From Gammaproteobacteria bacterium (lineage in GTDB: Bacteria; Pseudomonadota; Gammaproteobacteria; Acidiferrobacterales; Sulfurifustaceae), in the NCBI GenBank assembly GCA_016199745.1, contig JACQFZ010000022.1:1-64000 (forward strand): DNA of 64,000 nucleotides. The letters run 5' to 3'. The notes below the pieces were generated by a model. It ran no database searches. It was not told the DNA's origin and saw only the letters and a program-made list of their open reading frames with translations. This document shows, piece after piece, positions 1-7,906 of this stretch (the first letter of the stretch is position 1; the number at the start of each line of letters is the position of its first letter). Both the position numbers and the translations under genes were made by a program.

Positions 1-2
1 AC

Positions 3-71
3 AAGGACTTCCCGCTGCCATCGGGGGCGATGGCGCGATCCACCGACGCCGGATCGGATGACAACTCCTAA
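3..71 (+). CDS. Possible 3' end of a gene beginning before the window
   Basis: One frame is open from the window edge to a TAA at 69-71 and reads KDFPLPSGAMARSTDAG before SDDNS. Its start resembles the tail of the LysM protein at 4661-5884, which has DEDLPPPSGLG near its end. It may therefore be the C-terminus of a related toxin-like protein upstream. Only about 22 codons are visible, so the call is tentative. Confidence 0.3.
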   Translation, partial: KDFPLPSGAMARSTDAGSDDNS

Positions 72-159
72 CGCTGACTTACTAATATATCTCCACCGAT
101 CTCGCCGCCAGATTTACGCGGATTTGGACCGCCACTAACACGCCGACCTCGTTATCGCG

Positions 160-1182
160 TTGTCCCGCGCCGATACGGCGTTAAGCGAACTTTCCGGCCT
201 CGGCCGCTTCCTGCCCAATCCACATTTATTAATCGCTCCGTATATTCGTCGTGAAGCAGTGTTGTCCTCCCGCATCGAAGGCACCCGCGCCACGCTGTCC
301 GATATTCTGTTGGACGAAGTACATGCCGCTATCCCTCATGGCGACGAAGCCGATATCCGCGAAGTACGGAACTACGTAACCGCATTGGAGTTCGGCGTTA
401 AACGGTTGCGCAAGTTACCGCTGTCGCTACGCCTGGTGCGCGAGCTGCACGATAAATTAATGAAAGGCGTACGTGGCAACAGCGCGACGCCCGGCGAGTT
501 CCGGCGCTCGCAAAACTGGATCGGTCCAGCCGGCAGCACCCCGGTAACCGCAACCTATGTTCCGCCGCCACCGGCACACATGCAAAAGACTCTCGCACAA
601 TGGGAGCTGTCGTTGCATGATCGGAATAAATATCCCGACTTAATCCAATGCGCCCTCATGCACGAGCAGTTCGAAGCGATCCATCCTTTCCTGGACGGCA
701 ACGGGCGCATCGGTAGATTGCTCATCACGTTATTTCTCATCGAACGCGGACGCTTAACGCAACCGCTACTCTATCTTTCCGCCTACATCGAAGCGCACCA
801 CCAGGACTACTACGATTTACTGCAACGCGTACGCACCCATTGCGATTGGTCAGGGTGGCTGCGATTTTTTCTACAAGGCGTAACGGAAACCGCAACCGAC
901 GCACTAACCCGCGCCGCCAATCTTATGGACCTGCGCGATAAATACCGCCGCCGACTAACCGGCAAGCCAAACGCACTAGTATTGCTCGATACACTCTTCG
1001 CCAACCCGTACACTACTGCCGCCATGGCGCAGAAGATTCTCCGCGTATCGAATCCAACGGCACGCCAGGTTATCGTGGCGTTGGAGAAGGTAGGAATGCT
1101 AAAAGAAGTGTCGGGGAGGAAGTGGGGCCAGCTCTACATGGCGCGGCCTATTTTGGCGGTGATTGAAAAGCCGTTTGCGTGA
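160..1182 (+). CDS. Fic family AMPylase-type protein, 5' end damaged or uncertain
   Basis: Fic proteins usually transfer AMP from ATP to a hydroxyl on a target protein. The canonical Fic motif HPFLDGNGRIGR is at residues 175-186. An N-terminal SSRIEG matches the class II inhibitory-helix consensus (S/T)xxxE(G/N), so activity is probably self-restrained. A C-terminal winged-helix-like part follows (about 270-330). Homology to Fic/DOC N-termini begins almost at residue 1, so 20-30 residues seem to be missing. The given start is a TTG without a ribosome site. An ATG at 58 lies in the same frame but is separated from it by a TAA at 136-138. The gene may be 5'-truncated or carry a nonsense mutation. 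Confidence 0.85.
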   Translation: MSRADTALSELSGLGRFLPNPHLLIAPYIRREAVLSSRIEGTRATLSDILLDEVHAAIPHGDEADIREVRNYVTALEFGVKRLRKLPLSLRLVRELHDKLMKGVRGNSATPGEFRRSQNWIGPAGSTPVTATYVPPPPAHMQKTLAQWELSLHDRNKYPDLIQCALMHEQFEAIHPFLDGNGRIGRLLITLFLIERGRLTQPLLYLSAYIEAHHQDYYDLLQRVRTHCDWSGWLRFFLQGVTETATDALTRAANLMDLRDKYRRRLTGKPNALVLLDTLFANPYTTAAMAQKILRVSNPTARQVIVALEKVGMLKEVSGRKWGQLYMARPILAVIEKPFA

Positions 1183-1266
1183 GTCTATTCAGAATCGATA
1201 CGACGGCGGAGAAAGGGTAGCGTCCCCAATGGCACTGCTTTAAGCCGTGCGTACCAAGAAACAGCT

Positions 1267-1349
1267 GTCATTCCCGCGCCGGCGGGAATCCATACGGCAT
1301 ATCCGACGTTGTTTAGCCCGGCATGGATCCCCGCTTTCGCGGGAATGAC
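1267..1349. repeat. Dispersed palindromic repeat of the GTCATTCCCGCG type
   Basis: The arms are GTCATTCCCGCGCCGGCGGGAA at 1267-1288 and its near complement ending GCGGGAATGAC at 1349, each itself a small hairpin. This is the widespread proteobacterial intergenic repeat that yields spurious peptides such as VIPAKAGIH. An AATGGCACT...TTAA motif lies just upstream (about 1225-1240), matching the ends of the MITE-like elements near 20.8 and 40.9 kb. Confidence 0.75.
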
Positions 1350-1393
1350 GCGGTGTCGTTTTTCCAATACTAATCACCATGGAGGCCGAATAA

Positions 1394-1882
1394 ATGTCAA
1401 TTTTCATGACACTCGACGGAGTGCAAGGCGAGTCCGCAGACAAGGGGCATAGCAAATGGATTGATGTGGCCTATTTCCAGTGGGGCACCAAACGACTTAT
1501 CACATCGGCGACTTCAACTCGGGGCGACCGGGAGTCATCCAACGCCGTGATCAGGGATTTATTAATCCGGCGTTTTATGGATAGAGCGACGCCGCAATTG
1601 TTTATTGAAAGTTGTTGCGGGGTCGGGAAGACGGTGACGCTACATTTAACGAAGACTGGAGTTGGTGGTGGAGCAGACGTCTACATGAAATATGTTCTGA
1701 AAAACGCGTTGGTCAGCTCGTACTATGTAGCTGGCACCCGCGAGGATACTTTCCGGCCTGTCGAACATTACAAGATAAGCTTTATAGAGTTGGAGTGTCG
1801 ATATACCCCTTACGACGAAAACGGAAAACCAATGGCGCCGATCTCGGTGGCGTTTGATACGGCGACGAGTACCAAACGGTAA
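1394..1882 (+). CDS. hcp: Hcp-like type VI secretion tube protein
   Basis: This 162-residue protein begins MSIFMTLDGVQGES and has the Hcp1 layout: an early KGHSKWIDVAYF-type strand, a central FIESCCG/VTLHLTKTG segment, a variable loop, and a late HYKISFIELECRYTPYDENGK segment. Hcp hexamers stack into the T6SS inner tube and also carry small effectors in their lumen. The ATG is preceded by GGAGG at 1380-1384. It is followed after a short gap by a Tse2-like toxin and a Tsi2-like immunity gene, so this Hcp is probably the dedicated carrier. No sheath, baseplate or ATPase genes are present. Base composition is visibly AT-richer than in the housekeeping part of the window. Confidence 0.85.
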   Translation: MSIFMTLDGVQGESADKGHSKWIDVAYFQWGTKRLITSATSTRGDRESSNAVIRDLLIRRFMDRATPQLFIESCCGVGKTVTLHLTKTGVGGGADVYMKYVLKNALVSSYYVAGTREDTFRPVEHYKISFIELECRYTPYDENGKPMAPISVAFDTATSTKR

Positions 1883-1941
1883 ACGAAATCAAACGCGAGA
1901 TCTAAACATCGATTTATTTGCTCAACAAAGAGGGAACATCC

Positions 1942-2499
1942 ATGGGTGAAGAAATTCTTCTGAACAAATCAGGCGATACTGTCGAGTCGCACGAAAAACT
2001 TTTGCTCGATGCATCATTGATCCAGAGGATATACAAACATAAGGGCCAGGAACTTAGCGCCACTGTGTGGCGCGCCCTGAGAACAGATGTAGAGACGGAG
2101 GGACCGCTACACCCAGATTTTTATCGTAGGCAGAAATCCGATGGAAGTTATAGAGATCCGGATGTAACAATCCAAACTATCGACGGATTCGAGTACGTGG
2201 TTCCGAAGCTTTATAAAGATACTCGGAAAAGTATTTGGAAAGTTGAAGGCGCATCCTTATTCGACAAGGAAGGCGTTTTTGGGAACAACCAGTGGGATTA
2301 CTTCGAAATACCGGCCGGAACGGAAGTCCCCGAAGGCATTTTGATAATTCGAGATGACAAGAATAAACGTTACGACACGATACACTACTCAATCGTGCCC
2401 AATTACATGATGCCGGTAAGCGAATTCAAGGAAAAACTTGACGAACTTGCTCGTGACGCGCTAAAGAAACGCGCTGCACTTGCTCGTAAAGCAGTATAG
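1942..2499 (+). CDS. Tse2-like toxin (putative NAD-dependent T6SS effector)
   Basis: This 185-residue protein aligns, from memory of the family, with Pseudomonas aeruginosa Tse2. Shared blocks are LHPDFY, SLFDKEGVF, IPAGTEVPEG and, near the C-terminus, NKRYDTIHYSIVPNYMM followed by a basic helix. Tse2 is a cytoplasmic toxin with an ADP-ribosyltransferase-like fold that rides inside Hcp and is neutralised by Tsi2. I chose the ATG at 1942 because AAAGAGGGA sits just before it; an upstream TTG at 1918 would include that ribosome site. It lies between hcp and a Tsi2-like gene with 20-60 base gaps, consistent with one operon. The enzymatic activity is inferred from the family only. Confidence 0.85.
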   Translation: MGEEILLNKSGDTVESHEKLLLDASLIQRIYKHKGQELSATVWRALRTDVETEGPLHPDFYRRQKSDGSYRDPDVTIQTIDGFEYVVPKLYKDTRKSIWKVEGASLFDKEGVFGNNQWDYFEIPAGTEVPEGILIIRDDKNKRYDTIHYSIVPNYMMPVSEFKEKLDELARDALKKRAALARKAV

Positions 2500-2519
2500 A
2501 CAGCAAAAGAGGCTAGATT

Positions 2520-2786
2520 ATGTCGGAAATCAATAACCGCACGTTGCTAATATGTTTGCAGTCGGTTTATCAGAGCATAAAACGCTTTGAAGGCTTGCTC
2601 GAATCGGAAACTATGAGGAAACCAGCAGACATTCAAGAATCGCTGCATGACTACGACCGAGCGCTCGAAATTCTTAAAGATCTTTACGAAGAGGAGTTAT
2701 CGAAGGGAGCCGATTTACCTCCTATCGAGGAGATTATTCAGGACAGAGAGTCCAAGGAAGCGATTCCATTTAAGAAAAAATCGTGA
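2520..2786 (+). CDS. Tsi2-like immunity protein
   Basis: This 88-residue, largely helical, acidic protein matches the 77-residue Tsi2 pattern: an LLICLQSVYQSI helix, a central DIQESLHDYDRALEILKDLYE helical hairpin and a C-terminal LPPIEEII. Tsi2 binds Tse2 directly and keeps the producer alive. Its start is 20 bases after the toxin stop, the usual effector-immunity order. The C-terminal KEAIPFKKKS extension is longer than in Tsi2. Confidence 0.85.
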   Translation: MSEINNRTLLICLQSVYQSIKRFEGLLESETMRKPADIQESLHDYDRALEILKDLYEEELSKGADLPPIEEIIQDRESKEAIPFKKKS

Positions 2787-2968
2787 TGGCTGAAAAAACA
2801 GAAGCACGCGTCCTCGACCCGCTCTCCTAGGAGGAACATTTGGGGCAGACTTTCCGTGCCCCCGCTCGACCGGTCGTCTCGCCTCCTGGAGGGGGAAGGC
2901 AGGCATTTATATATTGAGAGGGTTGGTCCGAGCCTAAGCGAAAATCCGTCACTTCATGGTGGATTTTC

Positions 2969-4144
2969 ATGGTATATACTCGCCGCATGATTAAACGCAC
3001 GGCGATTCTCCGCACCCTGAAAGCAGCCCTGGAACGCAGCCGCGTGGTTGTGCTGGTGGGGCCGCGCCAGTGCGGCAAGACGACGCTCGCGCGCCAGTTG
3101 TTGAGCGAAGACTCCATCAACTACTTCGACCTGGAAGATCCGGCCAGCCTCGCGCGGTTGGACGAACCCATGACGGCGTTGCGGCCGCTGAAGGGGCTGG
3201 TGGTGATCGACGAGGTGCAGCGGCGGCCGGATCTGTTTCCGGTGTTGCGGGTGTTGGCGGATCGCAAGGATAAGCCCGCGCGGTTTTTGATTCTGGGCAG
3301 TGCGTCGGGCGACTTGCTGCGACAGACGTCGGAAAGCCTGGCCGGGCGCATGGAGCGAATCGCCATTGATGGTTTTTCGCTGGCGGAGTTGGGTGCGGAT
3401 GCCGAACCGGTCTTGTGGCGGCGCGGAGGGTTTCCGCTGTCGTATCTCGCCGCGAGCGAAGCCGACAGTCTGGCGTGGCGTAAGAGCTTTATTCAAACAC
3501 TGCTCGAACGCGACTTCCCGCAATGGGGTGTGCGCGTTCCGGCGACCGCGTTGCAACGCTTTTGGACCATGCTCGCGCATTACCACGGACAGATATGGAA
3601 CGCGGCGGAGGCGGCGCGGGCGCTGTCGGTGGGCGAGTCCACCACTCGGCGTTATCTCGACCTGTTGACGGATGCCTTGATGATCCGTCAGTTGCAACCC
3701 TGGCACGCCAATCTGCGTAAGCGCCAGGTGAAGTCGCCGAAGATATACGTGCGCGACAGCGGGCTGCTGCATCAGTTGCTTGGCATCGGTACGGCGAAGG
3801 TATTAATGAGCCATCCTAAGCTCGGTGCGTCGTGGGAAGGCTTCGCCATCGAGCAAGTGCTGATGACCGAACCGCACGAGGAGGCATTCTTCTGGGCGAC
3901 GCATCAGGGGGCGGAGATCGATCTGATCCTGCGCCGTGGCGACGAGTTGCTGGGCGTGGAGTGCAAGCGCGCCGATGCGCCGCGTGTGACGCCCTCGATC
4001 CGCGTTGCGCTCGACGACCTCAAGCTTGCGCGCGTGGCGGTGCTCTATCCGGGTAGCAAGCGCTATCCGCTGGACGAGCGCGTGGAGGCGGTGCCAGTGC
4101 AAGGGCTCGCCCAAGGGAAACCCATCTTTCGAGAAGCGCCGTGA
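2969..4144 (+). CDS. AAA ATPase with C-terminal DUF4143 domain
   Basis: The protein has a Walker A GPRQCGKTT near residue 31, a Walker B-like GLVVIDEVQRRPD, and LILGSASGDLLRQ as sensor region, followed by a DUF4143 part ending with a nuclease-like EIDLILRRGDELLGVECK strand pattern. Such AAA_14/DUF4143 proteins are common in mobile or defence-rich DNA; their role is unclear. ATG 2969 has a weak GTGGA ahead; ATG 2987 is the alternative. A TATACT at 2973-2978 could be a promoter element. The stop overlaps the start of an hsdR remnant by GTGA. Confidence 0.85.
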   Translation: MVYTRRMIKRTAILRTLKAALERSRVVVLVGPRQCGKTTLARQLLSEDSINYFDLEDPASLARLDEPMTALRPLKGLVVIDEVQRRPDLFPVLRVLADRKDKPARFLILGSASGDLLRQTSESLAGRMERIAIDGFSLAELGADAEPVLWRRGGFPLSYLAASEADSLAWRKSFIQTLLERDFPQWGVRVPATALQRFWTMLAHYHGQIWNAAEAARALSVGESTTRRYLDLLTDALMIRQLQPWHANLRKRQVKSPKIYVRDSGLLHQLLGIGTAKVLMSHPKLGASWEGFAIEQVLMTEPHEEAFFWATHQGAEIDLILRRGDELLGVECKRADAPRVTPSIRVALDDLKLARVAVLYPGSKRYPLDERVEAVPVQGLAQGKPIFREAP

Positions 4145-4425
4145 GCGATACGCGTATGTCGAAAAGCCGTTCCTGGATCAACTCGCGGCGCTCGACTGGG
4201 AGGTGATCGAGCAGGCGCAGGGCGTCATTCCCTCAAACCCGGCGAAGAGTCTGCGCGCGAATTTTCGGGAGTGGTTATTGCCGGAAGTGTTTCGGGAGGT
4301 AGTGCGTTCCATCAACCGCTTACCGGACGGCAAACTCTGCCGAACTTCCATGAACGTAAGGAGTGGTTGAGAAAGAACGGCGCGGGGCTCGATGTATGAG
4401 GCGGTGATTCCCAATCGCATGAAAC
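4141..4425 (+). pseudogene. hsdR: Remnant of type I restriction subunit HsdR 5' end
   Basis: GTG at 4141 starts MSDT, then a one-base shift is needed to continue as YVEKPFLDQLAALDW, with DPAKSLR-like NPAKSLRANFREWLLPEVF following. That is the recognisable N-terminus of HsdR, the motor-endonuclease subunit. Homology stops near 4330 (NRLPDGKL). A further broken frame, NFHERKEWLRKNGAGLDV then YEAVIPNRMKRQ after another shift, runs to about 4425 and was not recognised. Nearly all of the roughly 1000-residue gene is missing. Confidence 0.65.
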
Positions 4426-4571
4426 GGCAGAGGAAAAAAGCGACAGATTCCAAAATAAATAGGTGATCGATTTATTTTATCGGCCCCAGTCGGTTACTTT
4501 TTCATCCGTGCATCAGTCCTCGAGCCTGCCTTCGACGTAAACGACGCATTTACAAAAATAGATCCGAACTT

Positions 4572-4601
4572 TTTTCAAGGCGCTTTTGTACTGCCTATAA
4601 T
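4572..4601 (+). promoter_or_regulatory. Candidate sigma70-type promoter for the LysM gene
   Basis: A perfect TATAAT at 4596-4601 is preceded by TTTTCA at 4572-4577 with 18-base spacing. It lies about 60 bases ahead of ATG 4661, which itself has AAAAGGATC as ribosome site, in an AT-rich gap (4430-4660) with no other recognisable content. Confidence 0.4.
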
Positions 4602-4660
4602 TGCCGGTCTTTTGTTAGCATCGCGGTTCCCCAGGAAACGAAAATAAAAGGATCTTCCGC

Positions 4661-5884
4661 ATGCTCACTACCGAACGCACTCACAAAGTCATCCGCGGCG
4701 ACTGCCTCTGGAATCTCGCCGAACACTACTACGGCAACGGTAGCCTCTGGCCCATGATTTACCAGCACAACAACCGCAAAGAGATCAGCCAACGTACCGG
4801 CACCCGGATCGTAGATCCCGATCTCATCCTCATCGGCCAAACCTTACTCATTCCGCCGCTCGCCGCTAAACCGGCCGCCAGCCAACTGAATCCGATCCGA
4901 AATCAAGTCAGCCAAAACCGCGACCGCCATTCACAGAGCAGCGTCCCTCGCAGCACCGACGTTATACGCGTGCGCCAGCGCCAACCCAATCCTCCGAACG
5001 GTGGCGAACCCATGGCTCGCAAACCCGCCGGCTACATCGCCAGCCCCGGCCTCGTTTTCGAGCTCAACAAGCACGAGCTGATCGGCAAAGGTCCCGGTTA
5101 TTCAGTGAAAGCGACCCTCTTAGGTCGACTACTGATGCAAGCCAAAGCCCCTGTATCGTTGCCCGACATCAACGCGAAAAGCCTGAAGCACGTGGAGTTC
5201 AAAGCCAAACAAGACGCCGAAACCCTCTACGGCACACTCACGAATTCCGCCAAATTCGAATTCGATCCCACTAAGCGCACCGTAAAGTTCGAATGTGGCC
5301 TGACCACACATGCCAGCAACATCCCCAACGCGCCTGAAATTTCGGTAGTCGCGAGTATTGATTCGGTTACGGGTCAACCGGTGCTTAAGGGGAGTGTGGA
5401 GTACCCGATGATCAAGGGAGTAATCAGCGGCCAATACTATGTGGGGGAGAGTGTCAGGGTTGAGGTGGAAGTAACGTTTGACAAAAAAGTTGGGTTAACA
5501 AAAGACCTCATAGTTTCGCCAAACGAAAACGAGGTCTGGAACCAAATCACCGACAGCTTTAAAGGCGTGAGCCTCGGCGCGGTCGCGGTAGTACTGGTTG
5601 TCGCCGCCGGGACGCTGATCATTGTCACCGTGGTCGAGGACGTCGTGACCCTTGGTATCGGTACCCTCGACGACCCCATCTCGTTCGCCGCCGCTGCCGG
5701 CATGTTTTTCGGCGGCCGAGCACTGTGGGGCCGTGCCGCCGTTTCCTTAAGCCGCGTGTTCCGCTCCGCCACCATCGCCGCCGCGGGCCTCACTGCAAAC
5801 CCGGCCATGGCGGCGCCTGATGAGGATCTCCCGCCGCCATCGGGGCTGGGGATTGCACCGACCTTTGGTGGGGCGTCGCGTTAA
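4661..5884 (+). CDS. LysM protein with hydrophobic C-terminal region, candidate effector
   Basis: Residues 8-64 form a LysM domain (HKVIRGDCLWNLAEHYYG ... GQTLLIPP), which binds glycan-type polymers. A Pro/Arg/Gln-rich linker follows, then an unrecognised beta-rich middle domain (about 115-285). At about 302-330 is a strongly hydrophobic segment (GAVAVVLVVAAGTLIIVTVV), then a Gly/Ala-rich amphipathic stretch and a PDEDLPPPSGLG tail. No signal peptide is visible. Its last ~78 codons are duplicated almost intact at 7663-7902, and the five-copy family begins 4 bases after its stop. That suggests a LysM-tethered or injected effector whose end and downstream partner are duplicated together; this is inference. 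Confidence 0.6.
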   Translation: MLTTERTHKVIRGDCLWNLAEHYYGNGSLWPMIYQHNNRKEISQRTGTRIVDPDLILIGQTLLIPPLAAKPAASQLNPIRNQVSQNRDRHSQSSVPRSTDVIRVRQRQPNPPNGGEPMARKPAGYIASPGLVFELNKHELIGKGPGYSVKATLLGRLLMQAKAPVSLPDINAKSLKHVEFKAKQDAETLYGTLTNSAKFEFDPTKRTVKFECGLTTHASNIPNAPEISVVASIDSVTGQPVLKGSVEYPMIKGVISGQYYVGESVRVEVEVTFDKKVGLTKDLIVSPNENEVWNQITDSFKGVSLGAVAVVLVVAAGTLIIVTVVEDVVTLGIGTLDDPISFAAAAGMFFGGRALWGRAAVSLSRVFRSATIAAAGLTANPAMAAPDEDLPPPSGLGIAPTFGGASR

Positions 5885-5888
5885 CGCA

Positions 5889-6755
5889 ATGGCCCTAAGT
5901 CGACGCACCAAGTTCCGTCGCCTCGGATTAGCGGGGGTCCTGCTGATGCTGGCGATCGTTGTGGGAGTCGAAGCCGTCTTGATAGCACAGGGTTTCCACC
6001 TCACCGACGGGGTGTACTACTACACCCGCTTTGAGCAGGATTTAGAGCAGCTGCATACGAAGTACGGTGTTAGCGTTGCAACCGAGATTAAAGAGGAAAA
6101 CTATCCAAAAAGTTGGACCACAGAAATCGTCTTCATGCCGGAAGTTGTCCCGCTGGAAAACTCGCTGGGCGTCAGCCAGATGATTCATGCGCTGACGTTG
6201 GCCCTCGAAAAATATCCGCCGAATCTAATTCGAAAGGAGATCAAGGAATTTGTCTTGTTGGAAACGTTAACCGTCAATAGCTTTCCTGCGGGTGGTACTT
6301 ACGATACGTCAACCAAACGGATCTTTATCGCAAGAATAGGGAGGAAAGGCGCTGCGCACGGAGTTGATTTCATGCAGGAGACCTTCCACCACGAACTCAG
6401 TTCCTTGCTGAAGCGCTCCTATCACTTCCCAGAGCAAGATTGGAAAAAGGCCAGTGGCCGCGACTTTTCCTACCAAATTGAGAGCGATCCTGAGCTATTT
6501 ATTAATTATGCGCACAATCTCGCTGAGGTGCCGGAGAACGAAGCTCTCTATCAACGTGGCCTCCTCAATTTCTACTCCGAAACCGGATTGGAAAATGATT
6601 TTAATACCTATGCGCAAACGGTATTCACCGATCCTCAAAAAGTGCGCGCATTGATTCGGCAGTATCCTGTAATCCGCGATAAATACGCCGTGTTTAAAGC
6701 GTTTTATCTTGGCATCAACAAAGGCTTCGCCCCCGTCTTTGCAGCAATCGACTAA
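5889..6755 (+). CDS. Tandem family copy 1: membrane-anchored FHHE/ENDFN protein
   Basis: The protein has a basic N-terminus and one membrane segment (about residues 10-32, RRLGLAGVLLMLAIVVG), then a ~260-residue domain predicted outside the membrane. Family-wide marks are YYYTRFEQD, PEVVPLENSLG, QETFHHELSSLL, LYQRGLLNFYSETGLENDFN and QYPVIRDKYAVFK. HHE plus END resembles the spacing of degenerate zinc metallopeptidases, but the second His of HExxH is absent. I chose ATG 5889, matching copy 3; an in-frame ATG at 5820 would overlap the LysM gene by 65 bases. Function is unknown; cognate immunity to the LysM protein is one hypothesis. Confidence 0.7.
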   Translation: MALSRRTKFRRLGLAGVLLMLAIVVGVEAVLIAQGFHLTDGVYYYTRFEQDLEQLHTKYGVSVATEIKEENYPKSWTTEIVFMPEVVPLENSLGVSQMIHALTLALEKYPPNLIRKEIKEFVLLETLTVNSFPAGGTYDTSTKRIFIARIGRKGAAHGVDFMQETFHHELSSLLKRSYHFPEQDWKKASGRDFSYQIESDPELFINYAHNLAEVPENEALYQRGLLNFYSETGLENDFNTYAQTVFTDPQKVRALIRQYPVIRDKYAVFKAFYLGINKGFAPVFAAID

Positions 6756-6811
6756 GGAAAAGGTCGTGGTAGCTGTGTTTCGAGTCTCCCGCACGACGTT
6801 GTGTTAACACG

Positions 6812-7657
6812 ATGGCATCAACAAGTAGACACCTCAAGCGCCGCCACCTCGGATTAGCAGCGATCCTGCTAATGCTGGCGATCGTCGTGGGGACGGAAGC
6901 CGTGTTGATGGTGAACGGCTTCCACCTCACGGACGGACTGTATTACTGCACTCGATTCGAACGGGATCTCAAGCAGCTGCAAGCGAAGTATGGTGTTAGC
7001 GTTGCGACCGAGATTAAAGAGGAAAACTATCCAAAGGCCTGGACTACGGAAATCGTCTTCATGCCGGAAGTTGTCCCGCTGGAAAACTCGCTGGGCGTCA
7101 GCCAGATGATTCATGCGCTGACGTTGGCCCTCGAAAAATATCCGCCGGATCTCATTCGAAAGGAGATCAAGGAATTTGTCTTGTTGGAAACGTTAACCGT
7201 CAATAGCTTTCCCTATGGCGGCACCTACGATAAGTCAACTAAACAGGTATTTATTACAAGGAAAAATAACGAACTCCAGGAAAGTTTTCATCACGAATTC
7301 AGCTCTCTGCTGAAACATGCCTACCGTTTCCCGGAGCAAGATTGGAAGAAGGCTAATGGCCGCCATTTTTCCTACAGGATTGAAAGCGAGCCTCAGTTCT
7401 TTGTCAAAGTTATGCACGATCTTGTCGAAGTACCAGGTAAAGAAGCCCTTTATCAACGCGGCCTCCTTAATTTCTACTCCGAAACCGGACTAGAAAATGA
7501 TTTCAATGTCTACGCTGAAACAGTATTCGCCCATCCGAAAGAGATGCGCGCGTTGATTCAGCAATACCCTGTGATCCGCAATAAATACGCCGTGTTCAAA
7601 ACGTTTTATCTCACCATCGACAAACGTTTCGCCCCTGTTTTTGCGGAAATAGATTAA
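6812..7657 (+). CDS. Tandem family copy 2: membrane-anchored FHHE/ENDFN protein
   Basis: This 281-residue copy pairs with copy 4 by its MAS-SR-LKRR start and LYYCTRFERD motif. A stretch around 7040-7200 is nearly base-for-base identical to copy 1, so the array has undergone gene conversion or very recent exchange. It has a shorter insert before QESFHHEFSSLL than copy 1. The leader at 6781-6811 (TCTCCCGCACGACGTTGTGTTAAC) is a shrunken form of the 3' end of the LysM gene. Confidence 0.7.
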   Translation: MASTSRHLKRRHLGLAAILLMLAIVVGTEAVLMVNGFHLTDGLYYCTRFERDLKQLQAKYGVSVATEIKEENYPKAWTTEIVFMPEVVPLENSLGVSQMIHALTLALEKYPPDLIRKEIKEFVLLETLTVNSFPYGGTYDKSTKQVFITRKNNELQESFHHEFSSLLKHAYRFPEQDWKKANGRHFSYRIESEPQFFVKVMHDLVEVPGKEALYQRGLLNFYSETGLENDFNVYAETVFAHPKEMRALIQQYPVIRNKYAVFKTFYLTIDKRFAPVFAEID

Positions 7658-7662
7658 GGACG

Positions 7663-7902
7663 ATGTTGTTTGGTATCGATATCCTCGACGACCCCATCTC
7701 GTTCGGCGCTGCTGCCGGCATGTTTTTCGGCGGCCGAGCACTATGGGGTCGTGCCGCCGTTTCCTTAAGCCGCGTGTTTCGGCCCGCCACCATCGCCGCC
7801 GCCGGTCTCACTGCAAACCCGGCCATGGCGGCGCCTGATGAGGATCTCCCGCCGCCGTCGGGGCTGGGGGTTGCACCGACCCTTGGTGGGGCGTCGCGCT
7901 AA
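7663..7902 (+). pseudogene. Orphan duplicate of the LysM protein C-terminus
   Basis: From about 7669 this is near-identical to 5651-5884 and encodes DDPISFGAAAGMFFGGRALW through to a PSGLGVAPTLGGASR end. It lacks the LysM and middle domains. An ATG at 7663 opens the frame, so a 79-residue peptide could be made. It separates copies 2 and 3, the pattern expected when an effector tip is duplicated together with its downstream gene. Confidence 0.75.
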
Positions 7903-7906
7903 CGCG

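Noticed and set aside
1185..1455. Short frames encoding VIPAKAGIH-type peptides
   Set aside because: They are translations of the intergenic palindromic repeat at 1267-1349, a known source of false genes.
2954..3772. Long antisense frame opposite the AAA ATPase gene
   Set aside because: Arg/Gln/Pro-rich shadow translation with no family resemblance.
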